Notes: generated by a model not told the origin, from the sequence alone. Counted from the stretch's first letter, positions 1-8,959 are shown. The stretch is DNA of 64,000 bases from Candidatus Chloroploca asiatica (GCF_002532075.1 NZ_LYXE01000031.1:36491-100490), one strand, 5' to 3'. Program-made: numbers and translations.

Positions 1-232
1 CAATTTTGACGACCTGCTGATGGGGCGTCAGGCTCTTGGTTACCTCTTCGCCAATCGCCTGCTCAGTCACCTTGGCGACAAAGTCTTTGACGACCTTAAA
101 ATTAACATCAGCCTCAAGGAGCGCGAGGCGAACTTGCTTCATAGCCTCACGGACATCATCCTCATCGAGGCGGCCTTTGCTCCCGAGTTTTTGAAAGACC
201 GTCTGGAGACGATCAGAAAGACTTTCAAACAT
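1..232 (-). CDS. ffh: Signal recognition particle GTPase Ffh, N-terminal fragment (cut by window edge)
   Basis: About 77 residues are visible, starting MFESLSDRLQTVFQKLGSKG and continuing through a helical stretch with the ALLEADVNFKVV segment. This is the classic N (helical bundle) domain of SRP54/Ffh, which packs against the GTPase domain. Ffh binds 4.5S RNA and signal sequences on ribosomes and delivers nascent membrane proteins to FtsY. The G and M domains lie beyond the left edge. The ATG at 232 fits the family start; no strong Shine-Dalgarno is visible. It lies 39 bp downstream of another minus-strand gene and is probably cotranscribed with it. Confidence 0.93.
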   Translation of the reverse strand, partial: MFESLSDRLQTVFQKLGSKGRLDEDDVREAMKQVRLALLEADVNFKVVKDFVAKVTEQAIGEEVTKSLTPHQQVVKI

Positions 233-271
233 AGCATGCGCTCGTTTCTCTGCTGCGCGTATACGAAACTA

Positions 272-583
272 TCATTTATTGTAGCCGCTACCATGGGGTT
301 GCGTCAATTGGCAAGATTCTGAGGCAATTGCAATTGCGTGGGCACGGACGAGGGCGATCGCAGTAGCATGCGAACAGACGAGGCCCTCGATTTCAGCGAT
401 CATGGTCAAGAGGCGGCGATAATTGCGACGTAATTGCTGCTCATCGGCATCATCGAGCATACCGAGACCGGCACGCCAGACATCAAACGACGCATCGGGA
501 TCGCCAAGTGGCCGCAGGCGATCGAGGGTTGCGTAGAGTTGGGCCGCACTATCAGTTAAGAGACGAATGGTATCAATTGCCAT
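272..583 (-). CDS. Hypothetical helical protein upstream of ffh
   Basis: A 103-residue ORF, same strand as ffh and 39 bp upstream of it. The first 70 residues look like an amphipathic helical bundle (for example DEQQLRRNYRRLLTMIAEIE) with no signal peptide or membrane segment; the tail is weakly ordered. I recognise no family. Its position suggests translation on the same transcript as ffh, but no function follows from that. The ATG at 583 gives a short leader; the real start could be internal. Confidence 0.5.
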   Translation of the reverse strand: MAIDTIRLLTDSAAQLYATLDRLRPLGDPDASFDVWRAGLGMLDDADEQQLRRNYRRLLTMIAEIEGLVCSHATAIALVRAHAIAIASESCQLTQPHGSGYNK

Positions 584-692
584 AAGTGTATCATGAGGCT
601 CATTCCATATTGAAAGGTATGGTAGCCTACCGGCACGTTTGTGAGATCAGTCGCAAGTTTTATTTCTGGGGGTAAATCTCTCAGCCTGTGGG

Positions 693-722
693 CTGACGCA
701 CGAGGCCTGTTTCTGGTATAAT
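693..722 (+). promoter_or_regulatory. Promoter for the UbiB-like gene
   Basis: A perfect -10 hexamer TATAAT (717-722) is preceded by TGG, giving an extended -10. A partial -35 (CTGACG, 693-698) sits 18 bp upstream. The start codon is 28 bp downstream at 751. The same TGGTATAATC string recurs before other operon heads in this window. Confidence 0.6.
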
Positions 723-750
723 CCAATGGGAAGAAGAAGAATATGCAGGT

Positions 751-2607
751 ATGACGCAACAAAATACAATCCGGCCTGAAGCCGATACGCCTTTCACCCC
801 AGATCAGACAGCGGTCCCTCGCCCGAGTGCAGCGCCGGTGTTTCGCCCGCGCCAGCGTTTTTTGCGGGTTTCGCTCTTTTTTCTGAGCGTAGTGATCCAT
901 ATCTATATCTGGGACATCTTTCTGGCGCGCTTTACGCTGTTGCGCTGGTATGTGCGACGTTCGGCGGCAGCGCGATGGTCGCGCCTTGCGCGTCGTTTTC
1001 GCTTTCTTGCGCTTGAGCTTGGCGGGATGCAGATCAAGCTTGGGCAGTTTCTCTCATCGCGGGCTGACATTGTGCCCGATATGGTTCGGCGCGAACTTGC
1101 CGGCCTCCAGGATGAAGTTCCTCCTGCTCCGGCTGGGCATGTGCTGGAAGTGATTATTGAGGAACTGGGCGCACCACCGAGCGAGATCTTTCAGCGTTTT
1201 GACCAGGAAGCTGTGGCGGCTGCTTCACTTGGGCAGGTTCACTTTGCCACGCTGCACAATGGCCGTGAAGTCGCCGTCAAGGTGCAGCGGCCTTATATTG
1301 AGCGCATTATTGAAGTAGATCTGAGCGCCGTTGCCTGGGTCATCCGGCTGATCAAGAATTACCCGCCGATTCGACGGCGGGCCGATCTTGATGCGCTGCT
1401 CGCCGAGTTTGCACGAGTGCTTGTCCAGGAACTGGATTATGTTCAGGAAGTGCAGAGTGCGGCTCGTTTCCGCAAGAATTTCGCGGGAGTCTATGGCGTT
1501 CATGTCCCTGAGCCAATTCCTGAGTATTCGACGCGCCGTGTCCTGGTGATGGAGCGGATCAGCGGGGTCAAGATCAATGATCTGCCTACGCTTGAGGCGC
1601 TGGGGGTGAGTCGGATTGAGTTGGCGTCGCGACTCAACAATTGTTATCTGAAGCAATTTTTTGTTGATGGCTTCTTTCATGCCGATCCGCATCCAGGCAA
1701 TCTCTTTGTGCGGATCGATCCAGAGTTACCGACGGTTGCCTATACGAATGGGCAAACCGAACCGATGAAGCAGAGTGACGATTTTAGGAACGGGCTTCTG
1801 TCTGATGGGCATCTGCTTGATGATGCCGAAGCCCATACGGTTCAACGTGGGCGTCCGTTCACCCTGATCTTTATTGATTTTGGGATGGTTGGTTCCTTGC
1901 CGCCACAGACGATGGAGGTGATCCGTGGAGGGGTCGTTGGTCTGGCAACCAATGATGCTGAGCGGATTGTCGATACGTTTGAGCGCTTGAATATGCTGTT
2001 GCCCGGGGCTGATCGGCGGCTGATCGTTCATGGGGTCGAGATCATGCTGCGCCATTCGTTTGATCGCACGATGCGCGAGATGACGAATATTGATGTTGAT
2101 GCCATTTTTGCCGAGACCAAAGGCATTATCTATGATCTGCCTTTCCAGATTCCGCAGAATCTGCTCTATTTTGGCCGTGCGATGAGCATGGTGGCGGGCC
2201 TTTCGACCGAGCTTTGCCCTGATATCAATCTGTTCCAGGAACTGCGCCCCTTTGCGCGGATGTTGCTTGATCAAGAGCGGCGGAATGGTAATTGGTCTGA
2301 GCAGATCCAGAAGGAATTGCGCGAGCTTGGGCAGATTTTGCTCACCTTGCCGCGTCAGATGGATGCCTACTATCGGGCTGGCAATCGGGGCGAGTTGCAG
2401 ACACGCTCGGATATGAGTCGGCTGGAACGCGGTCTTCGCCGGGTGGAACGGTCAAACGATCGGCTTGCCGGCGGGATGCTGGCAACCGGGCTCTTCTTGG
2501 GGGGCGTGCAACTGCGCACGCGTGGTTTTGAGAAAGAGGCTGATCGCGCCTGGTGGGCTTCGGTTCTCGCGACGATCTGGATACTCTGGCCCCGTGGTGA
2601 ACGGTGA
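751..2607 (+). CDS. ABC1/UbiB (AarF) family atypical protein kinase-like protein
   Basis: 618 residues. ABC1-family landmarks are present in order: the KLGQ motif near residue 96, the alanine-rich loop AAASLGQ near 161, the VAVKVQRP lysine near 178, the catalytic loop HADPHPGNL near 309, and IDFGMVG near 375. The C-terminus has hydrophobic segments (LAGGMLATGLFLGG and VLATIWILW) that should anchor it to the membrane. Relatives are ATPases needed for quinone (ubiquinone/menaquinone) synthesis or lipid homeostasis. Unusually, about 50 polar residues separate the HADPHPGN loop from the DFG motif, so this copy carries an insertion there. First gene of a plus-strand run; the next gene overlaps its 3' end. 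Confidence 0.85.
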   Translation: MTQQNTIRPEADTPFTPDQTAVPRPSAAPVFRPRQRFLRVSLFFLSVVIHIYIWDIFLARFTLLRWYVRRSAAARWSRLARRFRFLALELGGMQIKLGQFLSSRADIVPDMVRRELAGLQDEVPPAPAGHVLEVIIEELGAPPSEIFQRFDQEAVAAASLGQVHFATLHNGREVAVKVQRPYIERIIEVDLSAVAWVIRLIKNYPPIRRRADLDALLAEFARVLVQELDYVQEVQSAARFRKNFAGVYGVHVPEPIPEYSTRRVLVMERISGVKINDLPTLEALGVSRIELASRLNNCYLKQFFVDGFFHADPHPGNLFVRIDPELPTVAYTNGQTEPMKQSDDFRNGLLSDGHLLDDAEAHTVQRGRPFTLIFIDFGMVGSLPPQTMEVIRGGVVGLATNDAERIVDTFERLNMLLPGADRRLIVHGVEIMLRHSFDRTMREMTNIDVDAIFAETKGIIYDLPFQIPQNLLYFGRAMSMVAGLSTELCPDINLFQELRPFARMLLDQERRNGNWSEQIQKELRELGQILLTLPRQMDAYYRAGNRGELQTRSDMSRLERGLRRVERSNDRLAGGMLATGLFLGGVQLRTRGFEKEADRAWWASVLATIWILWPRGER

Positions 2608-4096
2608 ACATCGGGTGATCTGGGGCGGCGCGATCATTTTGCTGGTGATCGCGCTGGTGATGGTGGTGTGGTGGCCCCGGTCTTCTCCAGATCCACTTAC
2701 GCAGGCTGATGCGTTGTTCGCTGCCGGACGTTATTACGAGGCACTTGAGGCGTATCAGGGGCTGGCTGGAGATCATCCGGCGGCATTGTTGCGTGTTGGG
2801 ATGCTCCGTGTCATTCGTGGCGAAGCAGTGCTGGCTGAGCGGACACTCAGGTCGGCGATGGTGCGGGGGCTTGCGCCAGGTGACTATCACCTGGCCTTGC
2901 TGTATCTGGGGCAAGCGCTAGTTGACGATGGGCGTGTGGCGCAGGCTGAGCGTACTTGGGCCTTGCTAGAAGATTGTCGGGTTGGCGAGGCATGTGTGTA
3001 TCGCGGGCCAGGACGAGTGTTGATTGCCGAGGCCTACCTGAGGCATGGGGCATATGGCGCTGCAGCCGAGGCGTATCGTGACGCACTGACCTTGCCGATG
3101 CCATCAGGCTGGGCCGAACGAGCGCGGTATCAACTGGTGCTGTTGCAGGCGGGCGACGATCCTGGCGAGGCGCTGGCGACCCTGATGGCAACCGACGACG
3201 TTGTGACCTCTGGCGTGCTGGCGAAGCCTCTCTTGTCCAGGCTGGAGGGGGATCGGGCGCACTTGAGGGCGGTACTTCAGGTTGAGGAGGGGTTGCGAGC
3301 ACAACTGCTTGGGCAGACCTATCTTGAAGCGGGCCTGTATGATCTGGCGATTACCCAGTTTGCCCTGGTTGACCCTGACAGCCCTGAAGGCTTGAGTGCA
3401 GCGGCATACCTTGCGTATGCGCACTGGCTTGCTGGTCACACGGGCGAAGGGCGTGAAGCGTTGGCAGCAATGGTGGGGTTGCATCCTGATACCCCACAGG
3501 CACGAGCTTTGCTGGCGCTGATTGCGGTGGCGGAGGGAGCGGACGAAGTCGCCTGGCTGGAACTTGATGCGCTTGCGCAGGGGCATCCGCAGACACCCGA
3601 TCGTCATCTAGCGCGGGCGAGTTGGTACGCAGCGAAGGGCGAATACGCCCAGGCTAGCCTGGCATATGAGCAGGCGCTGGGAGCGGCACCGTTTGAAGAA
3701 CAGGGCCGATATGCGCTGCTGGCCGCCCGCTTTCACCTGGCGACGACCTACGAACTTTGTTCTGCCGGTCTGCCACTCACCGAACTCGCGTTAGAGCGGC
3801 TTCCAGAGGAGATTGACGCCCTCGTGCTTGCGGCAGGAGTGCGGTATCAGTGCAGCGATGGGCGTGGAGCGATTGAAGCGGCACAGGCTGCTGAGGCGCG
3901 GGAAGCGCGGGCGGATGCAGCCTTTTACCTGGGGGCAGCCCTGGCGTCAACTGGCGAGTACGAAGCAGCCCGAGCGGCGCTGATACGGGCAAGCGATCTT
4001 GCTCCCGCCTCGCGCTGGCGGGAACGCGCAGAGTTGCTCCTGGCGACGCTGCCACAGCGGCATAACTTGACGCCAACAGCAGATCGGGTAAGATAG
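2594..4096 (+). CDS. Membrane-anchored tetratricopeptide-repeat protein
   Basis: About 500 residues if translation starts at the GTG at 2594 (2597 or 2615 are alternatives); the upstream part of the open frame lies inside the preceding gene and looks antithetic to a real N-terminus. A single transmembrane helix (VIWGGAIILLVIALVMVVWW) is followed by at least ten TPR-like helix pairs, e.g. ADALFAAGRYYEALEAYQGL, AEAYLRHGAYGAAAEAYRDA and ASWYAAKGEYAQASLAYEQA. TPR arrays are protein-protein scaffolds; here it would face the cell exterior or periplasm-like space. It overlaps the UbiB-like stop by 14 bp, so the two are probably translationally coupled. Partner unknown. Confidence 0.75.
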   Translation: MVNGEHRVIWGGAIILLVIALVMVVWWPRSSPDPLTQADALFAAGRYYEALEAYQGLAGDHPAALLRVGMLRVIRGEAVLAERTLRSAMVRGLAPGDYHLALLYLGQALVDDGRVAQAERTWALLEDCRVGEACVYRGPGRVLIAEAYLRHGAYGAAAEAYRDALTLPMPSGWAERARYQLVLLQAGDDPGEALATLMATDDVVTSGVLAKPLLSRLEGDRAHLRAVLQVEEGLRAQLLGQTYLEAGLYDLAITQFALVDPDSPEGLSAAAYLAYAHWLAGHTGEGREALAAMVGLHPDTPQARALLALIAVAEGADEVAWLELDALAQGHPQTPDRHLARASWYAAKGEYAQASLAYEQALGAAPFEEQGRYALLAARFHLATTYELCSAGLPLTELALERLPEEIDALVLAAGVRYQCSDGRGAIEAAQAAEAREARADAAFYLGAALASTGEYEAARAALIRASDLAPASRWRERAELLLATLPQRHNLTPTADRVR

Positions 4097-4103
4097 ACGC
4101 GCT

Positions 4104-4562
4104 ATGCAAGAAAATTTCTTTGTCTACCAACGGCGTGCGTTACGTCCACTTCTGGTATGGGGCATTGGGAGCAGTGTGCTCGGCGCACTGATGCTACCTT
4201 TTGCCGGTTTCTGGCGGCATTTTGGCCTTCAGGCCGTGGCCTGGGGTGTCATTGATGTGTTGCTGGCGATGATTGGACGGCGGAGTGCGCTGCTCAAGGC
4301 TGAGCGGATGGCTACGGGTGAGCTGGAAGAGCGTGATGCGCTGCGTGAAGCCGAGCAATTCCGCAAGATACTCACCGTTAATGCGGGCCTTGATGTTGGG
4401 TACATTCTCGTCGGGCTAGCGGTGGCTCTGCGTTATGCCGAGCGCCCTGATCGTCAGGGTCTCGGGTATGGTATTGCGACGCAGGGAGCCTTTTTGCTGG
4501 TCTTTGATGCACTGCTGGCACGCCAGGTAGGCCAGCGCATGGACGCCGATGATCACGAATGA
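4104..4562 (+). CDS. Small polytopic membrane protein, unknown function
   Basis: 152 residues with four hydrophobic segments (LLVWGIGSSVLGALMLPFAG, LQAVAWGVIDVLLAMI, LDVGYILVGLAVALRYA and ATQGAFLLVFDALLA) and a charged helical linker (residues about 60-95) between the second and third. It resembles DUF6992-type proteins by topology, but I cannot confirm the family. It starts 7 bp after the TPR gene and overlaps the following methyltransferase by 14 bp, so it belongs to the same operon. Confidence 0.7.
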   Translation: MQENFFVYQRRALRPLLVWGIGSSVLGALMLPFAGFWRHFGLQAVAWGVIDVLLAMIGRRSALLKAERMATGELEERDALREAEQFRKILTVNAGLDVGYILVGLAVALRYAERPDRQGLGYGIATQGAFLLVFDALLARQVGQRMDADDHE

Positions 4563-5661
4563 ACTCTATGGACTATTGCAGTGCCCGACATGCCACTCAC
4601 GGGCATTGTATGTACTTGACGACGGAGTGCATTGTGCTTCGTGTGCCACGATTTATCCGTTGCGTGAAGGCTATCTTGATCTGATGCCACGGGGGACACA
4701 CTACGACTATGTGTCGAAGTATGTCACCGATGAGACCGAACTGGCAGAAGAGTTGGACTATCGTGAGTTGGCCCCACCGTTGCTCGCTGCCGGGGTGCGT
4801 GACCGAGCGTTGCGGCGTTTGCTGCGGTTTCGCCCGACTGATGTTGTGCTCGACAACGGATGTGGCACAGCCAAGCACGCAGTCTGGAATGCCGACCAGG
4901 TTCACCTGATGGTTGGCAGTGACCCGGCTACGCTCTTTGCTGACCGAGCGGTGGCCGAGGTTGCCCTGGCCCAGGCCGACTCGCGGAGCCTGCCTTTCGC
5001 CGAGGGGACTTTTGATAAAGCCTTTGCGATTGATATTCTCGAACACTTCCCGCTTGAGGTGATTGACGCGTATCTGGCGGAAACGGCGCGGGTTTTGCGC
5101 CCTGGTGGGCGGATGCTCGCCTTCTCGAACACCCGCGAGATGTCGCCCATCCAGCCGATCATCAATCTCAGTCGCCGCCTTGGGCGGCTCTTTGTGCGGG
5201 CAGGGTTGTATGATTTTTCGCGAGAGGCGCGGCGGAAATCCGACCATATCAAAGCACTTGAGACCTGGGAAGATGTCGTTGCGGCCTTTGAGCGGGCCGG
5301 TCTGCGCCCGGTCAAAGTCGTCTTCTGGAATAGCCTCTTTACCACCTTTGTTGAGCATGTGGTGATGAAGCTCGGCGAGGCTGTGCTAGGGCGCACGGCG
5401 AAGAAACCATCGCAGCCACAGCCTAACGTGGCTGAAGAGGCGGGTCTTGATCCGTACCTCTCGTCCCTTGCTACGCAGACGACACCCGAAGGAACGGCTC
5501 GCGAAATTCGGGCACGCCAGCGGGTGCGTTCACACCTGCGCCCTGGTAGCCTGGTCTATCGTGCCTTACTGGTGATCACCCTGGTGATGGAACTCGATCT
5601 CTGGTTGTTTGGCTGGATGCGTTGTGGTAGTTACTTTATTGTTGTGGAGAAACCGCGATGA
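4549..5661 (+). CDS. SAM-dependent methyltransferase with N-terminal Trm112-like zinc domain
   Basis: 370 residues. The N-terminus has a zinc-knuckle pair (CPTC near residue 12, CASC near 29) followed by YPLREGYLDL, typical of a Trm112p-like domain fused to methyltransferases. A class I methyltransferase fold follows: motif I VLDNGCGTAKH near 100, an acidic strand end near 125, DKAFAIDILEHF near 160 and the post-motif RVLRPGGRML near 183. The C-terminal 100 residues end in a hydrophobic segment (ALLVITLVMELDLWLFGW), suggesting membrane association. Substrate is unknown; relatives act on small molecules, lipids or quinone precursors. Its stop overlaps the next start as ATGA. Confidence 0.8.
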   Translation: MITNELYGLLQCPTCHSRALYVLDDGVHCASCATIYPLREGYLDLMPRGTHYDYVSKYVTDETELAEELDYRELAPPLLAAGVRDRALRRLLRFRPTDVVLDNGCGTAKHAVWNADQVHLMVGSDPATLFADRAVAEVALAQADSRSLPFAEGTFDKAFAIDILEHFPLEVIDAYLAETARVLRPGGRMLAFSNTREMSPIQPIINLSRRLGRLFVRAGLYDFSREARRKSDHIKALETWEDVVAAFERAGLRPVKVVFWNSLFTTFVEHVVMKLGEAVLGRTAKKPSQPQPNVAEEAGLDPYLSSLATQTTPEGTAREIRARQRVRSHLRPGSLVYRALLVITLVMELDLWLFGWMRCGSYFIVVEKPR

Positions 5662-6839
5662 TCGAGTATCGGCCATTCACCCCTGATGACCGTGACCGCT
5701 GTCTGGCGCTCGAGAGCTATGCCTTTCAGGTGAACCCGGAACTGGTACCGCTTGATGCCGAGGAACTGGCTCAGTTCCGGGGGCTATTTGTTGACGGGCA
5801 ACTCGTGGCCCAGTTGCAACTGCACGATCTACAGGTTCAGCTTGGGGCAGGGGTACAGGCTGCGGTTGGCGGTATCGGTGCGGTCGCCAGTACCCCCGAG
5901 TTGCGGCGACGTGGCTATATCGGAGCCTTGCTGCGGCACGCGGTTGACGAACTACGCTCCTCTGGGGTGGCATTGGCGATGCTCTACCCCTTCAAGGTCT
6001 CATTTTACAGTCGCTACGGCTGGGCGACCTGCATGGAGCAGAAGATCTACAGTGGGGAGCCAGCCCTCTTTCACTCGTTTCGTCGGGCACCGGGGCGCTG
6101 GATTGCTGTTGGCGAAGACGAAGTTGACGAGCTTGATGCGATCTACCGTGAGGCGCTGCGTGGGCGTTTTGGCCCGGTTGTTCGTACACCGGCCTGGTGG
6201 CGCAACCGCATCATGCGGGACTGGCAGCAGCGCCCCTACTATGGTTACATTTGGCGCGATGAGCAGGGCAAGGGGCGTTCGTATACGATCTTTCGTTTTG
6301 AGCGTGAAGCCCGCGGTGATGTGATGCATTGCCGTGAAATGGTCGCGGTTGATCCGATTGCGCGCGCCCAACTCTTTGTCTTTCTTGCGGGGCATGAAGG
6401 CCAGGTTGCCAGGGTGGAATTTCGGGCGCCTGCGGATGCACCGGTCAATTTACTCTTTCCTGATCCATTGGAATGCCGCGTCCAGCCCTATTTTATGTTG
6501 CGCCTCCTGGATATTGCCGCCGCGTTTGAGGCGCATCGTTATCCAAAAGATTTGCAGGGCCAGGTAACGATCGCTGTGACCGACGACTGGCTTGTCGAGA
6601 ACCAACAGATCTTTGCGCTGGAATTTGCGGCAGGTGCCTGTCAGGTACGCCAGATGCCACTTGGAACATTGCCTGATATCCAGTGTGACAGCCGCATTTT
6701 GGCGCAGATCTATAGTCGTTACCTGCGACCACGGACAGCGGCGACCTTTGGCACGCTCGAGGTCTATAATCGGGATGCTCTGGCTCTCTTTGATCGGGCG
6801 TTTATGGGCCTGGTGCCATTTAGCGTAGATATGTTTTGA
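5658..6839 (+). CDS. Eis-like GNAT N-acetyltransferase with SCP2-like C-terminus
   Basis: 393 residues. The N-terminal GNAT domain has the acetyl-CoA loop TPELRRRGYIGALL (near residue 80) and the Eis-type LYPFKVSFYSRYGW segment. A second degenerate GNAT region and a sterol-carrier-like C-terminal domain (about 290-390) follow, as in the Eis/enhanced-intracellular-survival family. These enzymes acetylate amines, including aminoglycosides and lysines. The protein ends in a free Val-Asp-Met-Phe carboxylate, and the C-terminal carboxylate is catalytic in Eis enzymes. It overlaps the methyltransferase by 4 bp and is the last gene before a long hairpin. Confidence 0.82.
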   Translation: MIEYRPFTPDDRDRCLALESYAFQVNPELVPLDAEELAQFRGLFVDGQLVAQLQLHDLQVQLGAGVQAAVGGIGAVASTPELRRRGYIGALLRHAVDELRSSGVALAMLYPFKVSFYSRYGWATCMEQKIYSGEPALFHSFRRAPGRWIAVGEDEVDELDAIYREALRGRFGPVVRTPAWWRNRIMRDWQQRPYYGYIWRDEQGKGRSYTIFRFEREARGDVMHCREMVAVDPIARAQLFVFLAGHEGQVARVEFRAPADAPVNLLFPDPLECRVQPYFMLRLLDIAAAFEAHRYPKDLQGQVTIAVTDDWLVENQQIFALEFAAGACQVRQMPLGTLPDIQCDSRILAQIYSRYLRPRTAATFGTLEVYNRDALALFDRAFMGLVPFSVDMF

Positions 6840-6881
6840 GCGCCTGCTGACAAGGTTGCTCAGCCTGCTGATGGGTAGATA

Positions 6882-6938
6882 AGGTTTCTTCTGGCGAAAG
6901 AGGCCAGCAAAGCCGGCCTCTTTCGTCAGAAGAAACCT
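6882..6938 (+). terminator. Long inverted repeat after the acetyltransferase operon
   Basis: Two arms of about 24 bp (AGGTTTCTTCTGGCGAAAGA onward) are near-perfect complements around a 9-nt loop; one mismatch is a G-T pair. A short T run (CTTTT) follows at 6941. It lies 42 bp after a stop codon and 28 bp before the next start, so a terminator or RNA-stabilising stem is likely. Confidence 0.6.
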
Positions 6939-6965
6939 AGCTTTTGTTGGTCAAGGTGGAGGTTG

Positions 6966-8003
6966 ATGGTGCGACCGCTCTATATTTCACCACTCGGGCG
7001 TGGAGGGGTGGATTTTGGCATTCAGAACATTGTGCGCTCGGTGCGTGCGGCAGGGTTACAGCCAGAGTTGTTGCGGTTGCCCGAGATCTACAACTTTCTG
7101 CCTTTTCTGATTCGTCGTGCCTTGCCTGAAGGGTGGTGGCGCGGGTTTGATCTGATGCAGGGGCGGTCGCGGGTCGCCTTTAGCTTCAAAGCAACTGGTT
7201 TGCCGGTGGTGACGACGGTGCATCACTTGACGACAGACCCTGATTTGCAGCCCTACAGTTCATTTGCCCAACGTCTCTTTTATCGCCTAGTCGAGTCGCG
7301 TTACGACGGCCTTTCGGTCGCGTATGCTGATGCGGTCGTGTGCGTCAGCCGTTTCACGCAGCGCCAGGTCGAGCAGACGTATGGGCGTGCCGATAGTATC
7401 ATCATTTACGATGGTATTGACACAGATGTCTTTGTGCCAACACCTGATTTTGCACGTCGGGACGATGGCCTGCCCCCGGCGGACGGGCGGATCAGGTTGC
7501 TCTTTGTGGGCAACCGAACGCGGCGCAAAGGGTTTGATCTCTTGCCAAAGATCATGGAACAACTGCCGTCTGACTATCGGCTCTACTATACGGGTGGTTT
7601 TCAGGGGAACGAAACGGCACCGCCGCACCCCCAAATGACGCCGCTTGGTTCACCTGATCGGGCCGGGCTCGTTGCCGCCTACCAGAGCTGTGACATCCTA
7701 CTCTTCCCATCGCGGTTAGAGGGCTTTGGCATTGCACCGGCGGAAGCGCTGGCGTGTGGGCGTCCGGTGGTAACCACACGGGCGGGTGCGTTGCCTGAAG
7801 TTGTGGATCAAGGGCTCAACGGTTTTCTCGTTGCGCGGGATGATATTGCCGGTTATGCCGAAAAAGTCCGGATCCTTGGTGAAGACGCCGCGATGCGTCG
7901 GAGCTTTGGCGACCATGGGCGTCACAAAGTTGCCAGCAACTTTGGGTACGACCAACTGGGCAACCGCTTTCGGAGGTTATACGAACGGCTACTGGGGCGT
8001 TGA
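6966..8003 (+). CDS. Glycosyltransferase family 4 protein
   Basis: About 345 residues. The C-terminal Rossmann half carries the GT4 hallmarks: LLFVGNRTRRKGFDLL (near residue 180), the donor-binding region CDILLFPSRLEGFGIAPAEA with the ExFGxxxxE motif, and GRPVVTTRAGALPEV. The N-terminal half begins with the glycine-rich RPLYISPLGRGG loop. Such retaining enzymes move a sugar from a nucleotide donor to a lipid or glycan acceptor at the cytoplasmic membrane face. The ATG at 6966 is preferred over the adjacent TTG at 6963; an AAGGTGGAGG stretch lies just upstream. Acceptor unknown. Confidence 0.87.
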   Translation: MVRPLYISPLGRGGVDFGIQNIVRSVRAAGLQPELLRLPEIYNFLPFLIRRALPEGWWRGFDLMQGRSRVAFSFKATGLPVVTTVHHLTTDPDLQPYSSFAQRLFYRLVESRYDGLSVAYADAVVCVSRFTQRQVEQTYGRADSIIIYDGIDTDVFVPTPDFARRDDGLPPADGRIRLLFVGNRTRRKGFDLLPKIMEQLPSDYRLYYTGGFQGNETAPPHPQMTPLGSPDRAGLVAAYQSCDILLFPSRLEGFGIAPAEALACGRPVVTTRAGALPEVVDQGLNGFLVARDDIAGYAEKVRILGEDAAMRRSFGDHGRHKVASNFGYDQLGNRFRRLYERLLGR

Positions 8004-8077
8004 AGGCGCTGTGGTGAGGCCTCAGGTAGAGTGTTTTTGACTGGCGACGCCCGTTCCTCCACGCGGGGGAGGGGGCA

Positions 8078-8295
8078 TCAAAGGGGTTCACCAGCCCTCC
8101 GCAAGGCTGCCTGATGCAGCCCTCACCGCAGCGGTGCGGGCCACGACATGGTTGGCGCAGGACGGCCCCCAGACCTGGGTTCCCGCGCACGCGGGAACCC
8201 AGGTCTGGGCCGTCCCACCGGTCATGCCCGCGTCATCCCCATATCATGCCCGCGCAGGCGGGCATCCAGCGGGCCATGGTGGTGAAACCCTTTGA
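8078..8295. repeat. Nested inverted-repeat cluster filling a 311-bp gap
   Basis: The gap 8004-8314 has no convincing gene. The outer arms (8078-8093 and 8280-8295) are complementary at 15 of 16 positions (TCAAAGGGGTTCACCA type). Inside are a near-perfect 27-bp-arm inverted repeat at 8161-8214 built on CAGACCTGGGTTCCCGCG, and a small hairpin at 8246-8264 (ATGCCCGCGCAGGCGGGCAT type). The latter would translate as the MPAQAGIQ-like string often mis-annotated in repeats. This looks like a decaying REP/MITE-like element. Confidence 0.6.
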
Positions 8296-8314
8296 GGGGG
8301 AGGGTAAAGGAGGC

Positions 8315-8899
8315 TTATGACCCGAGCAATTCTTCGGCCTCGATGATAGCCTGGGCGATATCCTTCATCTTGGCACGCTTATCGCGGGCGCGTTGACGGA
8401 GGCGCTCGTAGGCATCGCGTTCATTGAGCCCAAGGCGTTGCATCAAAATCCCCTTGGCGCGCTCGATCAACTTGCGTGCCTCGAGTGACTCTTCGAGTTC
8501 ATCAACCTGGTTCCGCAGCGTTTGCATCTCCTTGAAGCGTGCGAGGGCGATATTGATCGCCGGGGGTAGTTCGATCTCATTGATCGGCTTGACGAGATAG
8601 GCAAGCGCACCAGCAGCCTCGGCTTTGCGCACCGTATCTTTATCAGCGTAGGCCGTGAGCATAATGATGGGCACGGGAAACTGGTCACGGATGCGTGCGG
8701 CAGCCTCGGTACCTTCCATTTCAGGCATTCTGATATCCATCATAATCAGATCGGGCTTGAGGCGACCGGCCAGGTTCACCGCCTCAACGCCTGAGCGTGC
8801 GATCCCGATGACATCGTAGCCGAGCCCTTTGAGTTGTTCTTCGAGTGTTAGTGAGACAAGGTCATTGTCTTCGGCAATCAGAATGCGGATAGCGCTCAC
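8315..8899 (-). CDS. Response regulator with ANTAR RNA-binding output domain (AmiR/NasT type)
   Basis: 194 residues. The receiver domain (1-120) has the acidic pair in IAEDND, the phosphoacceptor in LIMMDIRMPEMEG (near residue 56), a threonine in IIMLTAYAD and the lysine in YLVKP. A short coiled coil (QTLRNQVDELEESLEARK) leads to an ANTAR domain (LIERAKGILMQRLGLNERDAYERLR). ANTAR proteins bind tandem hexaloop RNA hairpins and block terminators. The start is GTG with AAAAGGAAAAACC upstream. No kinase is adjacent, so it is an orphan; no dual-hexaloop ANTAR target was identified in this window. Confidence 0.92.
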   Translation of the reverse strand: MSAIRILIAEDNDLVSLTLEEQLKGLGYDVIGIARSGVEAVNLAGRLKPDLIMMDIRMPEMEGTEAAARIRDQFPVPIIMLTAYADKDTVRKAEAAGALAYLVKPINEIELPPAINIALARFKEMQTLRNQVDELEESLEARKLIERAKGILMQRLGLNERDAYERLRQRARDKRAKMKDIAQAIIEAEELLGS

Positions 8900-8959
8900 G
8901 GTTTTTCCTTTTGCACAACGTGCCTCATATGTCTGTCAATGCTATGTTCTGACATGCGC

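Noticed and set aside
2465..2593. Early ATG start for the TPR gene
   Set aside because: It would lie within conserved UbiB-like coding sequence and yields an unlikely Cys/Trp-rich head before the membrane helix.
8114..8320. 68-residue open frame in the repeat gap
   Set aside because: Its MPAQAGIQ string is a known artefact of palindromic intergenic repeats.
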